In this document: positions 5,112 to 5,965 of the stretch, in pieces
Layout of the letters: each line of letters opens with the position of its first letter
How positions within the stretch are numbered: position 1 is the first letter of the stretch
Assembly (NCBI GenBank): GCA_018268875.1
Contig: JAFDVT010000566.1
Coordinates: 1-5,965, forward strand
DNA from: Acidobacteriota bacterium
GTDB taxonomy: Bacteria; Acidobacteriota; Terriglobia; Bryobacterales; Bryobacteraceae
Direction of reading: 5' to 3'
Length of the DNA stretch: 5,965 nucleotides
The notes under the pieces: generated by a model
What the model was told of the DNA's origin: nothing
Databases searched by the model: none
The model's input: only the letters and a program-made list of their open reading frames with translations
Position numbers and translations under genes: made by a program

Positions 5112-5965
5112 ATGAACCTGTTTCCAGTCGTTGCCAGTTGCTTTGTCATTGTTTCCGTCGTCTCTTCCGCGGCGAACCTTCCCGAAGTGATCGCGGAAAG
5201 TGGAAGTCTGAAGGGCCGGAAAGAGTTCGTCAGGCAGGTTCCGGCAGGCGAAACGGTGAGCGTCAACTTCGCCGTAAAGCCTGCGGGCGATGCGTCGATC
5301 CGCATCGAAGGTGCGGCGGGCGAGGTTCTGGCATCGAAGCGTCTGCACATCGGCGATGGCGACTACACGACGCTGGTGGCGGCGCCCAAGGCTGGTGGAT
5401 CGCTCAAGTTCGTGGTGGAAGGCGCTACGGGGCACTTTGAGTTGAAGGCCACGCGCTGGCCCGCTTCCGCGTTGGTGAAGCGCGAACCGAACAACACCTG
5501 GCAGCAGGCGAACTCCATCCCGCTGGGCGCGGTGGTGTTTGCGTCGGCGGACGAGAACCCGTACCTGCCGTTCGAAAACACGCCGCGTCCCAAAGATCCG
5601 ATGGGCGAGCAGGACTGGTACCGGTTCGAGTTCACCGAAGCGAAGCCGAAGCTGGTGTACTTCCAGGTGGAACTGATGGAACGCGATCATCTGCCGGTGG
5701 ACGTCGCCGTGTTTCGCGTGGGGGCGGACGGCAAGGCGGCTCCGTACTTCGAAGGCGAAGATCCGGTGGCGCTGCCGCATGAGGTGCAGGCGCTGCCCGG
5801 CAACAAGTTTACGGCGCGTGTGTTGAAGGATCGCGGCACCTATTATGTGTGCGTCCGCGCCAATCATCCCGAGTACAAGCTTCGGACGCGCGTGTACGAC
5901 GTGCCGCCGTATGCAAAGCCGGAAGACGCGGTTCGCGCGGCGGTGGATTTTGCGATGGGGGCCGG
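5112..5965 (+). CDS. Secreted protein with PPC-like beta domain (3'-truncated by window edge)
   Basis: The 284 visible residues start with a signal peptide (hydrophobic MNLFPVVASCFVIVSVVSSA, probable cleavage near 20-21), so it is exported. Residues about 25-115 look like a beta-rich domain. Residues about 124-262 resemble the bacterial pre-peptidase C-terminal (PPC) domain, with EPNNTWQQANSIPLG (125-139), DWYRFEF (168-174), a DVAVFRV strand (197-203) and a closing GTYYVCVRA strand (242-250). After this comes PPYAKPEDAVRAAVDFAMGA, which looks like the start of a new helical domain cut by the edge, so the function of the main part is hidden. I do not recognise the whole protein. ATG 5112 is chosen because the signal peptide starts there; the Shine-Dalgarno is poor (GAGA about 11 bases upstream). 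It follows the kinase-LytTR gene by 27 bases on the same strand, with no terminator, suggesting one transcript. Confidence 0.85.
   Translation, partial: MNLFPVVASCFVIVSVVSSAANLPEVIAESGSLKGRKEFVRQVPAGETVSVNFAVKPAGDASIRIEGAAGEVLASKRLHIGDGDYTTLVAAPKAGGSLKFVVEGATGHFELKATRWPASALVKREPNNTWQQANSIPLGAVVFASADENPYLPFENTPRPKDPMGEQDWYRFEFTEAKPKLVYFQVELMERDHLPVDVAVFRVGADGKAAPYFEGEDPVALPHEVQALPGNKFTARVLKDRGTYYVCVRANHPEYKLRTRVYDVPPYAKPEDAVRAAVDFAMGA

Noticed and set aside
5103..5867. A 254-codon open frame on the minus strand at the right end
   Set aside because: It is antisense to the secreted-protein gene, which has a good signal peptide and PPC-like motifs; the antisense product shows no domain features.

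Overview
The window looks like chromosome from a GC-rich bacterium, most likely an acidobacterium of the Solibacter/Bryobacter type. This rests on the style of the Hanks-type Ser/Thr kinase, its fusion to a LytTR response regulator, and the mix of carbon-catabolism genes with a large secreted protein. It is an inference from gene style, not a proven placement. Coding density is high and no gap between genes exceeds about 150 bases. I see no insertion sequence, CRISPR array, rRNA or phage gene.

Left part (1-2270): two minus-strand genes form an operon. The RraA/HMG-aldolase-like gene (1365 to 667) runs into a mandelate racemase/muconate lactonizing enzyme-family gene (670 down to the window edge, incomplete) through a 4-base GTGA stop/start overlap. 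An IclR-family regulator (1515-2270) is divergent from them. The divergent gap holds a 15-base near-palindrome (1402-1416) lying on the -35 of a candidate operon promoter, which makes it the best candidate operator.

Middle (2267-3332): an Amidohydro_2-family metal hydrolase on the minus strand meets the IclR gene tail to tail, with overlapping stop codons. Upstream of it on the same strand is a complete selenocysteine tRNA (selC, UCA anticodon, 8+5 fold, encoded CCA), so the organism very probably inserts selenocysteine at UGA. No selenoprotein or selA/selB/selD gene is visible here.

Right part (3333-5965): on the plus strand, divergent from selC, lies a 562-residue protein with three domains: Ser/Thr kinase, response-regulator receiver and LytTR DNA-binding domain. 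It seems to start with TTG placed exactly at the predicted transcription start of an extended -10 promoter, suggesting a leaderless mRNA. A secreted protein with a PPC-like beta domain follows after 27 bases and runs off the right edge.

Working together (inference): the RraA-like enzyme, the MR/MLE-family enzyme and the amidohydrolase fit a small catabolic module for an aromatic-derived or sugar-acid substrate, controlled by the IclR protein. The kinase-receiver-LytTR protein could link Ser/Thr kinase signalling to transcription within one cytoplasmic polypeptide, possibly acting on its own promoter and on the downstream exported protein.
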